Source: Microglena sp. YARC (taxonomy: Eukaryota > Chlorophyta > Chlorophyceae > Chlamydomonadales > Chlamydomonadaceae). From it: a stretch of DNA of 64,000 nucleotides. The stretch covers positions 34,293,500-34,357,499 of the forward strand of contig CM039463.1 in assembly GCA_022414725.1 (NCBI GenBank), given 5' to 3'. This document shows, one piece after another, positions 10,961 to 22,576 of the stretch (positions within the stretch are counted from its first letter, which is position 1; every line of letters begins with the position of its first letter). Under the pieces are notes generated by a model. It was not told the DNA's origin, did no database searches, and saw only the letters and a list, made by a program, of their open reading frames with translations. Made by a program: the position numbers and the translations under genes.

Positions 10961-13900
10961 GCTGTTGGACAGGGTGGTCTGAGGTTTGTTCAGAGTATTT
11001 AGGCTTACTACGTTTCACCGGTGAGGTGGGCTTGGTAGTGCTGATGGACTGCTGCTTCTTGGACGGGGGGGAGCTCCAGGGATCCGGGTCTGTCTGAGCT
11101 TGTTGTATTCAGGGATGGTAGGCCTGCTGGGGTCGGGAGCCTTGCTGCCTGTATTGGGGGGGGAAGGTCACTTCGTGACCGTTTTTTAGTGGTGGTAGTT
11201 TTTCTTGGATTTTTTTTTAGATTTTTTTGGTAGAGGTGTAGGGTTTCTTACGTTTTGCGTGGGATTCCATCCTCAGATACTAGATAGATAATGTCATCAT
11301 CTTCGTCTGTGGGTGTTTCAGTGTTATTTTGAGTGGTAGGGATTGTTTTGATCTGGTGGGTGAAGGTGGTGGATTTGGTGTAGGTGTTGATCTGTTGAGA
11401 GTCTTCTAGGATGGTACTATTGGTATTAGGGTGGGGATTGGTTGGATCAAAATAGAGATCAGGTTGAAAATGGATGGCCATGGAAGGAGGGTGTAGCCTG
11501 GCTAAGAGTGTAGATGCGCCCCTGGAGCTGGTGCCAGTCTTGGGGGGTTAGGATGGTGGGTCCAGAGATTTCAGAGTCAAGGGTTGTACCATTTTTATTG
11601 TTGTAGTATTTTGATAGTGATTGCATGACCATAGCCATTGGACCAGTAGTGCAGTATGAATTTGTGCTATTGATGGGAATTCTGCTAAGGATTTGTTGTT
11701 TGGTTGCTACCAAGTTGGATGCCTGTTTCATAGTTTTCTTCAGTGTTTAGGAGATGGAGGTGTGTAGTGGTGTGTATGGGTGGTTCCTGTGGCTGACCAG
11801 GTATCCAGTGCCAGTCTGCTTGGTGAAGGTGTAAGTAGTCAATAAGGGCATTATTATAGTTTCCAGAGGGGTTGAGAAAAATATGATCCCATAACCTTCC
11901 AGTGATTATCAGTGGCTCTAGTGACTTGAGTGTGGAGTTTGTTAGCAAAGTCTAGGACTAGATTGATATCCATGGCTTTGTATCCAAGGTAGGCATTGAT
12001 GGAGTGAATTTGGCAGTGAGAGGCTGTTTGGCTTCCCAGTATGGGGCAGACTCAGACTTACTTTGTAGGCGTCTGCTTCCTCTGGGTTCTACCTCCTCTG
12101 AGTGTGGGGGTGTAGGAGGAGTGGAGAGGGGGCAGCTGTAGGGGTACTTACTGCTGTGAGCATCCTCCTGAGTATCTGAGCTGTCTATGGGTAGAGTGAG
12201 AGCAGGAGAGATAGGGGAGGGAAGAGTGCAGGCAAGGTTTAATCTGTTACAGGTTGTAATCTTCAGCACAGGAGTGGCAGGCTGTGCCTTTGGTCTGGCA
12301 GGGGTTCACATTATAAGGAGATAGTGTCCAGAGGGGCTCATATCCATGTCTATTTTTTTCTATTTTTGTTGCTCTTGCTATGGATGTTTCCACTGGGACA
12401 GTGGGTAGTGCTGATAAGAGAGAGAAGAGCAGGAGGAGCAGTGCTGTTATCCAGAGGTCCAGGGGGTTTGCTACTTCCTGTGTCCCTTGAAGGTGTTGGC
12501 TTTGGGTAAGCCTTGTTGGCTGTGGTGCTGGCAACCTGTGGAGTGGTGAGTGTTTTGATGTTGTTGGTTTTTGTGGCAGGGATGCAGGTGTAGAAGGTAC
12601 TATAGGGTTTGGTTTGATTGGGGTTTACCTTGAGAGCAGCTGTTTGGAGGAAGCTGCTCCAGTCATTTCCCAGTTCAGGGTCTGCTGGGGTGTTGCAGTG
12701 CTCACTGGTGATCGGGCACCTGCTCCAAAGATGTCATCAATCATCAGCGGCTTCATAGGTGCAGGTTGCCAAGCTGCAGGTGGATCAGGGGTTTCATGGT
12801 TGAGGAGCATGTCAACAATGGCCTTCTGGTAGGTGGTGACATGGTATTCGGGGGGGTGTCCATCCAGGGAGGTCTTGAGAGCCTTTCATTGGTCCAGGTC
12901 ACCCTTGGTGTGGGGGTCAAAGGGGCCTTTTCCCTTGGCGGAATTCTTGGAGATCTCTCTCCTGATCATCCAAGTGGCCAGGCAGTTTCAGATCTTGCCT
13001 GGCTTGCCTTGGTCATGGCAGGGTGGTAGTCAGGGAGGAAGGAGGGCCTGAGGGGTGTAGGTAGAGCCACCAGAATGGAGGATGCCTCTGGTGGAGAGGA
13101 AGGTTATTCAGGACTGTAGCTCTGTTAAGAGCATGAGGTGGATGCCTCGGTTGGCTTGTGTTGACCTGGTGATAGGATCATTGTAAGTAGAGAGGGATGC
13201 CCTCCTGGTGACAAGGGAGTTGTTAATGTGAAGCAGCGTGGTGACATAATCGCTGCAGATCTTTTCCCTGGAGATGATGTCCCACAGGTCTGGTGAGTGT
13301 AGGTCCTCATCAAGGCCCTCCAGCTCCTTGGGGAACATCCTCCTCAGAGTAGCGAGGTAGTGCCTGTTGGATTCCATGATGACTTGGTGCAAGTCCAAGG
13401 CGTTTCAAGGTTGACGATCTGGTCAGTCTTCAAGATCACTGAGCACTGGTAGGCATCTGAGGGGATGTTGGAGGGGCTGATGAAGAGGCTGTAGTGGTTG
13501 TCCTCCTGATGTGGAGGGGGAGCAAGGACTCAATGGACTCCTTGATTGCGGGAGTGGCGCACATGGCGCTGGTGACAGTCCTCTTTGTCGCGAGTGGTCT
13601 CTACCAGCATGAAGTTGAGTGAGTTATGCACTGTCATGGTGTCGTCGTGGTCTTCTTTGTTAATCAAGGCGAGCTGGGAGGATGACCTCGAGCTTCACAA
13701 GCCAGTTGGGTTTGTCTTCTGCTTCGATTTTCTCCAGTCGGAGTGCATGTAAGCTTCAGAGGCTCGGCGAACACTCCTCGATGTCGTGGAAGTCGAGGTG
13801 GTCAGGAGGGGGATAAGTCACTGGAGAAGAGAAGCTGAGGGGAGGTGAATGGTGAGGTGAGTTTCCTGGGGGTTCCTGCGACTTCCGCATCATCTGCGGC

Positions 13901-14370
13901 GTTGGTCTTCTGCCCCTTGGCCTTCTTGGTGGAGGGGCATGGTCATGGCCAGGGGCATCAGGGTTGGAGAAGGGTGTGGGAGGGTCAGTGACATCTGTGC
14001 CCTGTGCTTCTGTCATATGCTCATCTCCCCCTTCAGCTAGGGGGTCTGGAGATGCCCCTGGGGCTGGTGGGTGTGCAGGGTTGGTTGTTCTGCCAGGAGG
14101 ATAGTGGGAATGGGTACAAGTGTTGTGGCAGTAGGTGCAGTGGGTTGCTCTGAGAGGACACTTCCAACTGGGAGTATGGATGGGGATCCTGGTCTGCTGA
14201 CAAACATCAATGATCTGCCAGGCAGGGTTTCTGGTGGACCTGCCCAGGGAGGTAAGTCTAGTGATGGTGTTGGCTCTAGAGATGGTGCCCTTGGGATAGA
14301 GGCTCTCACTGTCTTCAATATTGACTAAGATTTTGCAGGGGATGAGGTGGTTGGTGTTTTACTAGAGGGG

Positions 14371-16254
14371 TGAGAGTGGGTACCCTGTCTCAAGGTTTTC
14401 TGCTTTTGGCTAGGACTGCAAAGTTGCAGATGTGTTTGATAGTCAGGAGGGGGAGTTTGTGCAGGTGAGTGGCATGAAATGTGGACTGTTACTTTCCACT
14501 CTACGGGTGTAGTAGGGGTGCTGCAGACTTGGTCGACATGCTTCTCACTGATGTCCGCCAGCAGTATTGCCAGGGGGCATCTGGCGGAATGCTGCGTTGA
14601 CATGCCTAGCAACTGAGTCAGGGTGGTGCAAGCCAAGGCATTGTCAGGGAAGAAGCCGGGTCTGGGCCTGTTGGTAAGCCTCATGCTAGTGGTGTTGCCA
14701 ACAATGCCTCCCAGCACCACCCTTGATAATCTTGGCATCTTGGGGAATGCCGTGGATGGGGTAAGTCACAAACTGTTTGGTCGCTCAGCTCGGCGCGAAA
14801 GGGGTCGATGTTATGGAAGACTGATTTGTCGTTGGGTGACGGAGGGTGGATGGTTGCGTTAATTTCCTCGTGGGTCTCATAGACTCGGATGGCTCGCTGT
14901 AGGTGAGTATCAGGAAGACGTGGCGTTGCGCGGTGAATCCTCTGGGGGGGTAGAGGACGTCCCTCTGGATTCGAGCACAGGCTTGGTGGCACTGAGACCT
15001 GTCGAGGAGATATTGTTATTTGCGAGGTTCGGATAGCTGCCGTCAGGCTTATGCTTTCCATTTTGGGGGCTGCCGTCAGGCTTTTGCCCCCCATTGAATC
15101 TGCAGGATTCAATAGGACTCTCACCTTCGCCACGATGGACGGTATTATCCCAGTAAGGGTGGATTTGGGGGAGATGTTGGTTTGGATAGAATTTGTTGTT
15201 GCGGAGCAGGGAGACGCAGCAATGGTCGAAGGGAGGTTGAGGGTCGGTGCGTGAGTACAGGTCGTTACTGGGGAGGCACGACTCGTAGTTCTCACCTGTG
15301 AGGAGCTTAGATTGGAAGGGGCCATATCGGAGCATTGTATCGTTGGAGGGCTGTGGGGCTTGAGAGTTGCAAGTGTTGTGGTGTTGGAAGGCTGTGCTTG
15401 TTAGGAGGATAAGAAGGACGCCGATGTGGATCGTCGCGTTGGAGATGGTATCTTTTCCATAGTAGGGTTTGGTGGTGATTTTTGATTGTGTTTGATGCTG
15501 GAAGGAGATGATTTTTTTTTTGATGGTGGTCAGGATTCGTCGGAGGGTGGTGACGATCATCCGTGGATTTGGTATGCAGGTGCCCCCATCCTGGAATATC
15601 TGTAATAGCAGGTGTTCCAGGATCGCTTCGCGACAGCGTGTCCGCTCGAAACGTGGTGTTGTTCTTCTTGTTTGGCTGTAGATTTGGTAATCCGCCCGGT
15701 ACGGGGATTTGGTGGTAGAATTTGGTTGGGTGATGCTGGCAGAGGCGTTTGGGCGCTTTGATATTCCCTACCTTTTTCCATGGGTTTTGCTGCGCTCTGG
15801 TGCTTCCAGAGCGCTGCTTCCCTGGATTCGAACTGCTCGCTCGCCGACAGTTGAGATGGATCACTTTGGAGGAGGTGGAGGTGGGAGCGGTGGAATCTGA
15901 GATGGGGGCACATTGCTCATTTCCCTCGCGGGTGTGATCGTTACAAAGCAACAAGCACTCATACACTCCGAAATAGATGAAGAACTCACCATCTACTCCG
16001 ACAGCTTATGCTCCTTGCAGCTTATTAACCTGCACATTTACCATCCCAGCAGGACCCTGGAAAACAAAACACCGCGAACCCTCCTGCAAGACATCGCCAA
16101 TCCACATTATCAAGACACAACGCTGCTGCTACCACACGCCTGCTTAAGGTCCGATCTCACTCAGGAATCGTAGGGAATGACGAGGCAGACACGCTCGTGA
16201 AAGAAGCGACGACAGGATACAATGCAATTGGGCCAGTACCCGAATGAAAACAAT
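14371..16254. other. Spacer between the two inverted LINE arms
   Basis: The spacer is not itself palindromic. Its first 1.5 kb (to about 15,910) is the continued 5' part of the minus LINE copy, with broken minus-strand frames rich in Ser, Pro and Thr. The remainder is a plus-strand RNase H fragment of a second LINE. The arms meet it at the same LINE sequence on both sides, around GTAAACACCAACC (16,263) and its inverse (14,350-14,363). Confidence 0.7.
15913..16250 (+). pseudogene. RNase H fragment of a second LINE family
   Basis: The plus-strand frames contain YSDSLCSLQLINLHIY, the RNase H block with the second catalytic Asp. After one frameshift they contain KVRSHSGIVGNDEAD, the block with the last Asp. 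The wording differs from the RNase H of the main LINE here (TDSLCSLQLINKM and KVRSHTGILGND), so it comes from a related but distinct element. Its first catalytic Asp (TDGS-type) block is absent. It is an isolated fragment between the two LINE arms. Confidence 0.7.
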
Positions 16255-16305
16255 ACCCTCTAGTAAACACCAACCACCTCATCCCCTGCAAAATCTTAGT
16301 CAATA

Positions 16306-18313
16306 TTGAAGACAGTGAGAGCCTCTATCCCAAGGGCACCATCTCTAGAGCCAACACCATCACTAGACTTACCTCCCTGGGCAGGTCCACCAGAAACCCT
16401 GCCTGGCAGATCATTGATGTTTGTCAGCAGACCAGGATCCCCATCCATACTCCCAGTGGAAGTGTCCTCTCAGAGCAACCCACTGCACCTACTGCCACAA
16501 CACTTGTACCCATTCCCCACTATCCCCCTGGCAGAACAACCCAACCCTGCACACCCACCAGCCCCAGGGGCATCTCCAGATCCCTAGCTGAAGGGGGAGA
16601 TGAGCATATGACAGAAGCACAGGGCACAGATGTCACTGACCCTCCCACACCCTTCTCCAACCCTGATGCCCCTGGCCATGACCATGCCCCTCCACCAAGA
16701 AGGCCAAGGGGCAGAAGACCAACGCCGCAGATGATGCGGAAGTCGCAGGACCCCCAGGAAACTCACCTCACCATTCACCTCCCCTCAGCTTTCTCTGTCC
16801 CAGTGACTTATCCCCCTCCTGACCACCTCGACTTCCACGACATCGAGGAGGTTCGCCGAGCCTCTGAAGCTTACATGCACTCCGACTGGAGGAAAATCGA
16901 AGCAGAAGAGAAAACCCAACTGGCTTGTGAAGCTCGAGGTCATCCTCCAGCTCGCCTTGATTAACAAAGAAGACCACGACGACACCATGACAGTGCATAA
17001 CTCACTCAACTTCATGCTGGTAGAGACCACTCGCGACAAGAGGACTGTCACCAGCGCCATGTGCGCCACTCCCGCAATCAAGGAGTCCATTGAGTCCTTG
17101 CTCCCCCTCCACATCAGGAGGACTGACCACTACAGCCTCTTCATCAGCCCCTCCAACATCCCCTCAGATGCCTACCAGTGCTCAGTGATCTTGAAGACTG
17201 ACCAGATCGTCAACCTTGAAGACCGCCTTGGACTGCACCAAGTCATCATGGAATCCAACAGGCACTACCTCGCTACTCTGAGGAGGATGTTCCCCAAGGA
17301 TCTGGAGGGCCTTGATGAGGACCTACACTCACCAGACCTGTGGGACATCATCTCCAGGGAAAAGATCTGCAGCGATTATGTCACCACCGCTGCTCACATT
17401 AACAACTCCCTTGTCACCAGGGAGGGCATCCCTCTCTACTTACATGATCCTATCCTAAACCCTAAACCCTAAACACAAGCCAACCGAGGCATCCACCTCA
17501 ATGAGGTGGATGCCTGTAATGCCTGTAAGCATGACATGCTATGCCTGTAAGCATGACATGCTCTTAAACAGAGCTACAGTCCTGATAACCTTCCTCTCCA
17601 CCAGAGGCATCCTCCATTCTGGTGGCTCTACCTACACCCTCAGGCCCTCCTTCCTCCCTGACTACGACCCTGCCATGACCAAGGGCAAGCCAGGCAAGAT
17701 CTGGAACTGCCTGGCCACTTGGATGATCAGGAGAGAGATCTCCAAGAATTCCGCCAAGGGAAAAGGCCCCCTTGACCCCCACACCAAGGGTGACCTGGAC
17801 CAATGGAAGGCTCTCAAGACCTCCCTGGATGGACACCCCCCCGAATACCATGTCACCACCTACCAGAAGGCCATTGTTGACATGCTCCTCAACCATGAAA
17901 CCCCTGATCCACCTGCAGCTTGGCAACCTGCACCCTATGAAGCCGCTGATGATGATGACATCTTTGGAGCAGGTGCCATCACCAGTGAGCACTGCAACAC
18001 CCCAGCAGACCCTGAACTGGGAAATGACTGGAGCAGCTTCCTCCAAACAGCTGCTCTCAAGGTAAACCCCAATCAAACCAAACCCTATAGTACCTTCTAC
18101 ACCTGCATTCCCTGCCACCAAAAACCAACAACATCAAAACACTCACCACTCCACAGGTTGCCAGCACCACAGCCAACAAGGCTTACCCCAAAGCCAACAC
18201 CTTCAAGGGACACAGGAAGTAGCAAACCCCCTGGACCTCTGGATAACAGCACTGCTCCTCCTGCTCTTCTCTCTTATCAGCACTACCCACTGTCCCAGTG
18301 GAAACATCCATAG
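16306..18313 (+). pseudogene. LINE ORF1-like region
   Basis: Overlapping frames (16,306-16,587; 16,608-16,964; 16,927-17,472; 17,501-18,313) encode a Pro/Ser-rich start, a basic PPPRRPRGRRP stretch, then a more ordered region with HQVIMESNRHYLATLRRMF and a block containing IWNCLATWMIRREISK. Each frame continues the previous one after a shift, so this was one protein. I recognise no RNA-binding fold or zinc knuckle and call it ORF1 only by its position 5' of the endonuclease. A telomere-like tract and a fold-back repeat interrupt it at 17,454-17,562. Confidence 0.55.
17454..17562 (+). repeat. Interstitial telomeric tract plus fold-back and tandem filler
   Basis: Positions 17,454-17,474 are three exact units of CCTAAAC, the plant-type telomere repeat on the C-rich strand. 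Next, 17,488-17,514 is a perfect 13-bp stem (GGCATCCACCTCA and its complement) around one base. Then 17,519-17,562 is two tandem copies of a 22-bp unit. In the inverted LINE copy (about 13,130-13,170) the same place reads straight through, with ACCAGGTCA where the telomere units lie and no fold-back. Confidence 0.85.
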
Positions 18314-19737
18314 CAAGAGCAACAAAAATAGAAAAAATAGACATGGATATGAGCCCCTCTGGACACTATCTCCTTATAATGTGAACCCCTGCCAGACCAA
18401 AGGCACAGCCTGCCACTCCTGTGCTGAGATTACAACCTGTACAGATTAAACCTTGCCTGCACTCTTCCCTCCCCTATCTCTCCTGCTCTCACTCTAACCC
18501 ATAGACAGCTCAGATACTCAGGAGGATGCTCACAGCAGTAAGTACCCCTACAGCTGCCCCCTCTCCACTCCTCCTACACCCCCCACACTCAGAGGAGGTA
18601 GACCCAGAGGAAAGCAGACGCCTACAAAGTAAGTCTGAGTCTGCCCCATACTGGTTAAGCCCAAACAGCCTCTCACTGCCAAATTCACTCCATCAATGCC
18701 TACCTTGGATACAAAGCCATGGATATTCAATCTAGTCCTAGACTTTGCTAACAAACTCCACACTCAAGTCACTAGAGCCACTGATAATCACTGGAAGGTT
18801 ATGGGATCATATTTTCTCAACCCCTCTGGAAACTATAATAATGCCCTTATTGACTACTACACCTTCACCAAGCAGACTGGCACTGGATACCTGGTCAGCC
18901 ACAGGAACCACCCATACACACCACTACACACCTCATCTCCTAACACTGAAGAAAACTATGAAACAGGCATCCAACTTGGTAGCACCAAACAACAAATCCT
19001 TAGCAGAATTCCCATCAATAGCACCAAATTCATACTGCACTACTGGTCCCAATGGCTATGGTCATGCAATCACTATCAAATACTACAACAATAAATGGTA
19101 CAACCTTGACTCTGAAATCTTTGGACCCACCATCCTAACCCCCCCAAGACTGGCACCAGCTCCAGGGGCGCATCTACACTCTTAGCCAGGCTACACCCTC
19201 CTTCCATGGCCATCCATTTCAACCTGATCTCTATTTTTGATCCAACCAATCCCCACCTAATACCAATGGTACCATCCTAGAAGACTCTCAACAGATCAAC
19301 ACCTACACCAATCCACCACCTTCACCACCAGATCAAACAATCCCTACCCACTCAAAATAACACTGAAACACCCACAGACGAAGATGATGACATTATCTAT
19401 CTAGTATCTGAGGATGAATCCCACGCAAAAACGTAAGAAACCCTACACCTCTACCAAAAAATCTAAAAAATCCAAGAAAACTACCACCACTAAAAAACGG
19501 TCACGAAGTGACCTTCCCCCCCCAATACAGGCAGCAAGGCTCCCGACCCCCAGCAGGCCTACCATCCCTGAATACAACAAGCTCAGACAGACCCGGATCC
19601 CTGGAGCTCCCCCCCGTCCAAGAAGCAGCAGTCCATCAGCACTACCAAGCCCACCTCACCGGTGAAACGTAGTAAGCCTAAATACTCTGAACAAACCTCA
19701 GACCACCTGTCCAACAGCAGGAACACATTCTTAATGA

Positions 19738-20460
19738 CACTAACATCACCACTATCAACTGCAGGGGAATTGGATCCTCCTGGGAAGTCATCTATGATCA
19801 CATTAGATCCAGGGATAATGATATAATAATTCTCACTGAAACCAAACTACTCTCACACAGAAAATCCATTCTAAACATGATTTAAATCAGACATGCATGA
19901 TTATCACTTCCACCACAACAGCAAAACTACTCTCCAAGCTACCAGCCCTGACAAAAATAGTCACCCCTCAGCAGGGGTCATTACCCTAATCAGGAAAACA
20001 GTCACTGCTCACCCAGTCAATCATGAAACTCCAGTCGAACTCTCTGGACACATTACTCACCAAACCATAAACAATATAACCCATGTCCTGGGCGTCTACA
20101 TGCCCTGTAACAATGCCCCCAAAAGAGAGAACATCTACTCCTACATCCACCACATTACTGAGAAAAATCCTACCCACCACTACATCCTAGCTGGGGACTG
20201 GAATGCCACATGCCACACCACTGGACAGAAGCAGTCTAACCAAATATCCAGATGACATTTCTCACCAGCAACACATTTCTCAACTCTGTATCACTCCACA
20301 ACCACAACCCAGACCTCACACATACTTTTCTTGCAGAAACAACACCCCCTACAGCAGTCGTATTGATGATATCCTGCTCATCAACTCACCTCCGGGCACC
20401 CACACCACTGAAAGCACCCACCAAATGGGGGGACACCCTAGACCACCATGCACTTGAGCA
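19738..20460 (+). pseudogene. LINE APE-type endonuclease
   Basis: Frames here give INCRGIGSSWE, then ILTETKLL (catalytic Glu block), a SAGVITLIRK block, VLGVYMPCNN, AGDWNA (metal-binding Asp/Asn block), RIDDILL and finally DHHAL (the His end). This order is characteristic of the apurinic/apyrimidinic-like endonuclease that nicks target DNA to prime reverse transcription. The frame shifts at least three times (around 19,880, 20,250 and 20,380), so the copy is inactive. Confidence 0.75.
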
Positions 20461-21419
20461 ACGCCTCACCTCCACTCTCCTCCCCCCTCCTGCCATACCT
20501 CCAACCAACACCTACACCTCCCCTCAGCTCCTCCTCCCTCTTAAACAATCAGACAAAGAGAAAACTAGGCAAGCCCATCACTACTCAATACCTCCACCAA
20601 TTCCTGAGCTCCCACACTAACATAGAATCCGCCTGGCAAACTGCTCAGGACCTTCTTGGGGAAGACAGGACTGCCTCTCACATTCAATCCATCAGGCAGG
20701 AACTGATGACTACACTTCCAGAAGACCTCAACAGTATGGCCGACCACCTTATGACCACCCTGCATCAAGCCCTCAGTATAATGATAGAGACTTGCCCCAC
20801 TAAACAAACCATCTCTGGCATCTTCCTCCCCAGAAAGACAGCTAAATCCTACCAACAACTTAACCAACGCGTGAAACACATTAAAACTCTCCGCACCCAA
20901 TCCTACTCCATGGACCAATCTGGATATGATAACCTGCGCTCTTCCCCATCCTTTCCTCCAGACTGCCCTCTACAAACTACAACGCAAGTCCAACTCCTTC
21001 TCCTCCACAACCCCCTTCTTACCCAATACCGTCAATCACTCACTGATGGCATACAACATCCAGGAGCTACGCACTATCCAAGCCCTGCAAAAGGAGGAAA
21101 GAAGCACCAAGGCCATCAAGAAGTTTCGCCATCGCCTTAATACACAGGCGCGGGTTACGCATAGACACATCTTCAAACCAGACGGCCAGCCCCACTCTCC
21201 ACTGTCCTTCTTAACCAGCAAACTGGAACCCTTCATACTAAAACTAAAGATCTCCTTGACCTTTTGACCAAACACATGGGCAAACTCATGTCTCCCCCTG
21301 TGCCCCCACCCAATGGCAACTACACTGCCTACTCTACCCCTCCCCCCTGGGAAACACACACTTACAACTTTCAACTCGAAACCCCCGCCACCTCTATTCA
21401 GCATACTGCCTCACCCTAC

Positions 21420-22576
21420 ACCTACCTCTCATCCCCAACTGCCTACACCGACTGCATCAGAAAACTGGCTACAAATAAAGCCACAGGACCAGATGGGATA
21501 CCCAATGAATTACTGATGTGTCTCCCCACCGAAATGCACACTGTCATTCACAAACTTATGCAAATCTCCTGGATCCTGGGAGAAACCCCAGACTGCTGGA
21601 AAACTTCTCACACAGTTATGCTTTTACAAAAAATCTGACCCGTACCTTCCCCAGAACTATAGACCATAGGACTTCACAATTCTGTGGCTAAACTCTGGAC
21701 CTCTCTCATCACCAACACAATTTCCACCTACTCAGAAACCAATCATATTCTCAGCACCTGCCAAGAGGGATTTAGAAAAGACAAGAGCACCTATAGGCAG
21801 CTCCTCAACCTCCTTCACAACATAGAGGATGCCTCCCTCTTCCAACAAGACTTGTACGCAGCTTACTTTGACTTTAGCTCTGCCTTCAACATGATAGATC
21901 ACCAAAAACTTCTTTGCATTATGCACAACCTTGGATTCACCCACGACACCATAGACACAGTCAAAGGGATCTATACCAACTCCAACACTCATATCCTCCT
22001 TAACAACACACCTGGTCAACCCATCCCCATCACCAGGGGATCCATCCAAGGGGACACACTCTCCCCTCTCCTCTTCATCATCTTTATTGAACCCCTCCAC
22101 CGATGGCTATGCTCAGGAGGTAGGGATACCGCGCTGCCTCCCTTCCCACCGCGGAGGCTGACGAGCACCTCACCAGCAGCCTGGGGTACGCGGATGACAC
22201 CGCAGTCCTCACTGGAACGGTCGAGGACCTCCGCATCCAATGTGGTAAAGTCCAACTGTTCAGCACCTGGTCTGGCATCCCTCTCAATGCTACCAAATGT
22301 GTGGTCAGTGGCATCCTTCACAAGACACACCCCTCAAACCCCACCCACACTGATATCCTCAAACAAAGACTCCAGGACAAAATAGCCCTTGGAGACACAT
22401 ATGCCACTTATCAACCACCAGATATAGCCTACAAATACTTAGGAGTCCACATCTCTCTCATCCTCAACTGGAAAAAACCCAACTGCATGCCACCCTTGAC
22501 ATTATCCACACCAAGGGCCTACATATACTCAACAAAGCTAAAAGCAGGGCAACCCCTGAACAATGCATACGCATAA
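21420..22576 (+). pseudogene. LINE reverse transcriptase
   Basis: Blocks in order are NKATGPDGIPNELL, QNYR (near 21,655), QEGFRKDKSTYRQL, YFDFSSAFNMIDH (block A), RGSIQGDTLSPLLF (block B), YADD at 22,187-22,198 (block C) and AYKYLGVHI. The catalytic aspartates of blocks A and C are present. Shifts near 21,630, 21,660, 22,110 and 22,310 break the frame. Downstream to 22,950 is a conserved-looking GLGIPSLLTGY block that usually follows the RT in such elements. Confidence 0.85.

Larger units (their letters stand above)
6699..15910 (-). pseudogene. LINE (non-LTR retrotransposon), minus-strand copy, 3' truncated
   Basis: On the minus strand, 14,370 down to 6,699 is the inverted counterpart of 16,255-23,650. 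The N-terminal region (about 15,910-12,000) gives Pro/Ser/Thr-rich ORF1-like pieces. The endonuclease region lies near 10,960-10,270 and the reverse transcriptase near 9,240-7,860. The remaining part seen in the plus copy (linker end, RNase H, CCHC tail, 3' UTR) is missing because the element is cut at 6,699 against gag. Upstream of 14,370 this copy extends about 1.5 kb further 5' than the plus copy, so it is the better source for the element's 5' end. Many frameshifts occur. A 306-bp insertion interrupts it at 7,959-8,264. Confidence 0.8.

Noticed and set aside
17564..18121. Minus-strand frame of 185 codons
   Set aside because: It is the shadow of the LINE ORF1-like coding strand; the same protein reading strand is open in both LINE copies.
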